Assembly: GCA_964527535.1 (NCBI GenBank)
Contig: CAZGPW010000199.1
Location: 1 to 34,171, forward strand
Direction: 5' to 3'
Source: JAQIBY01 sp964527535
GTDB taxonomy: Bacteria; Bacteroidota; Bacteroidia; Bacteroidales; ML635J-15
DNA: 34,171 nucleotides
The stretch's first letter is position 1. Every line of letters begins with the position of its first letter. The notes under the pieces were generated by a model, which saw only the letters and a list, made by a program, of their open reading frames with translations, was not told the DNA's origin and searched no databases. A program made the translations under genes and the position numbers. Of this stretch, positions 34,119-34,171 are shown in pieces.

Positions 34119-34171
34119 TTCACCGCGGAGACGCAGAAATGCTAACCCGTCTGTCATGCCTGCCGGCGTGG
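34119..34171. repeat. Fragment of intergenic repeat at window edge
   Basis: ACCGCGGAGACGCAGAA is the same simple CGCAGAG style as the spacer at 9551-9588, and CATGCCTGCCGGCGTG at the end is self-complementary. Both types are frequent in intergenic DNA of this phylum. The element is cut by the window end. From 33977 to here there is no gene. Confidence 0.4.

Overview
The window looks like chromosomal DNA of a Bacteroidota (Bacteroidetes) bacterium. It is A+T-rich with A/T-rich rather than Shine-Dalgarno-rich gene starts, and several starts have the TAnnTTTG promoter element of that phylum. It carries two large secreted proteins with type IX secretion (T9SS) C-terminal domains, many small lipoproteins, a DUF4837 protein and an rbfA/lipoprotein-export-permease pair. 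No rRNA, phage, complete transposon or CRISPR array is visible. Genus or species cannot be fixed from the sequence alone.

Layout. Positions 1-2611 are an accessory strip: an orphan lipoprotein with cassette-like borders, a type II toxin-antitoxin pair (RelE/ParE-like), a one-domain PKD lipoprotein and a 31-residue lipoprotein stub, punctuated by two copies of a promoter-plus-leader repeat. Positions 2650-2925 hold tRNA-Lys(UUU) with its terminator and a decayed duplicate of both. Then come a secreted trypsin-like protease with five PKD domains (3189-6785), a dense cluster of palindromes, recG, a pair of 108-bp direct repeats with one mismatch, a SAM-dependent methyltransferase, two lipoproteins in tandem, the dipeptidase gene pepD, another lipoprotein, a 1699-residue SBBP-repeat T9SS protein and gcvP. 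After two more lipoproteins (one of them DUF4837) comes a conserved housekeeping block: rbfA, a LolC/E-type permease starting with TTG, and rsmA convergent to them. A GxxExxY remnant with an internal deletion follows, then a four-gene envelope-type cluster (two flippase-like membrane proteins, a GNAT acetyltransferase, a family 2 glycosyltransferase) and finally recQ.

How the genes fit together. Most of the content is core: DNA repair (recG, recQ), ribosome maturation (rbfA, rsmA, tRNA-Lys), glycine cleavage (gcvP), peptide turnover (pepD), lipoprotein export and surface secretion. The most unusual signal is in the non-coding DNA. There is a pair of about 220-bp MITE-like foldback elements that differ by 14 bp, exactly two copies of an internal heptamer, one of them next to the gcvP promoter. 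There are also the 108-bp repeats, the palindrome cluster, the tRNA relic and the duplicated leader module. I see no clear new multi-gene system; the best candidates for something undescribed are the duplicated leader module of the accessory strip and the foldback element family.
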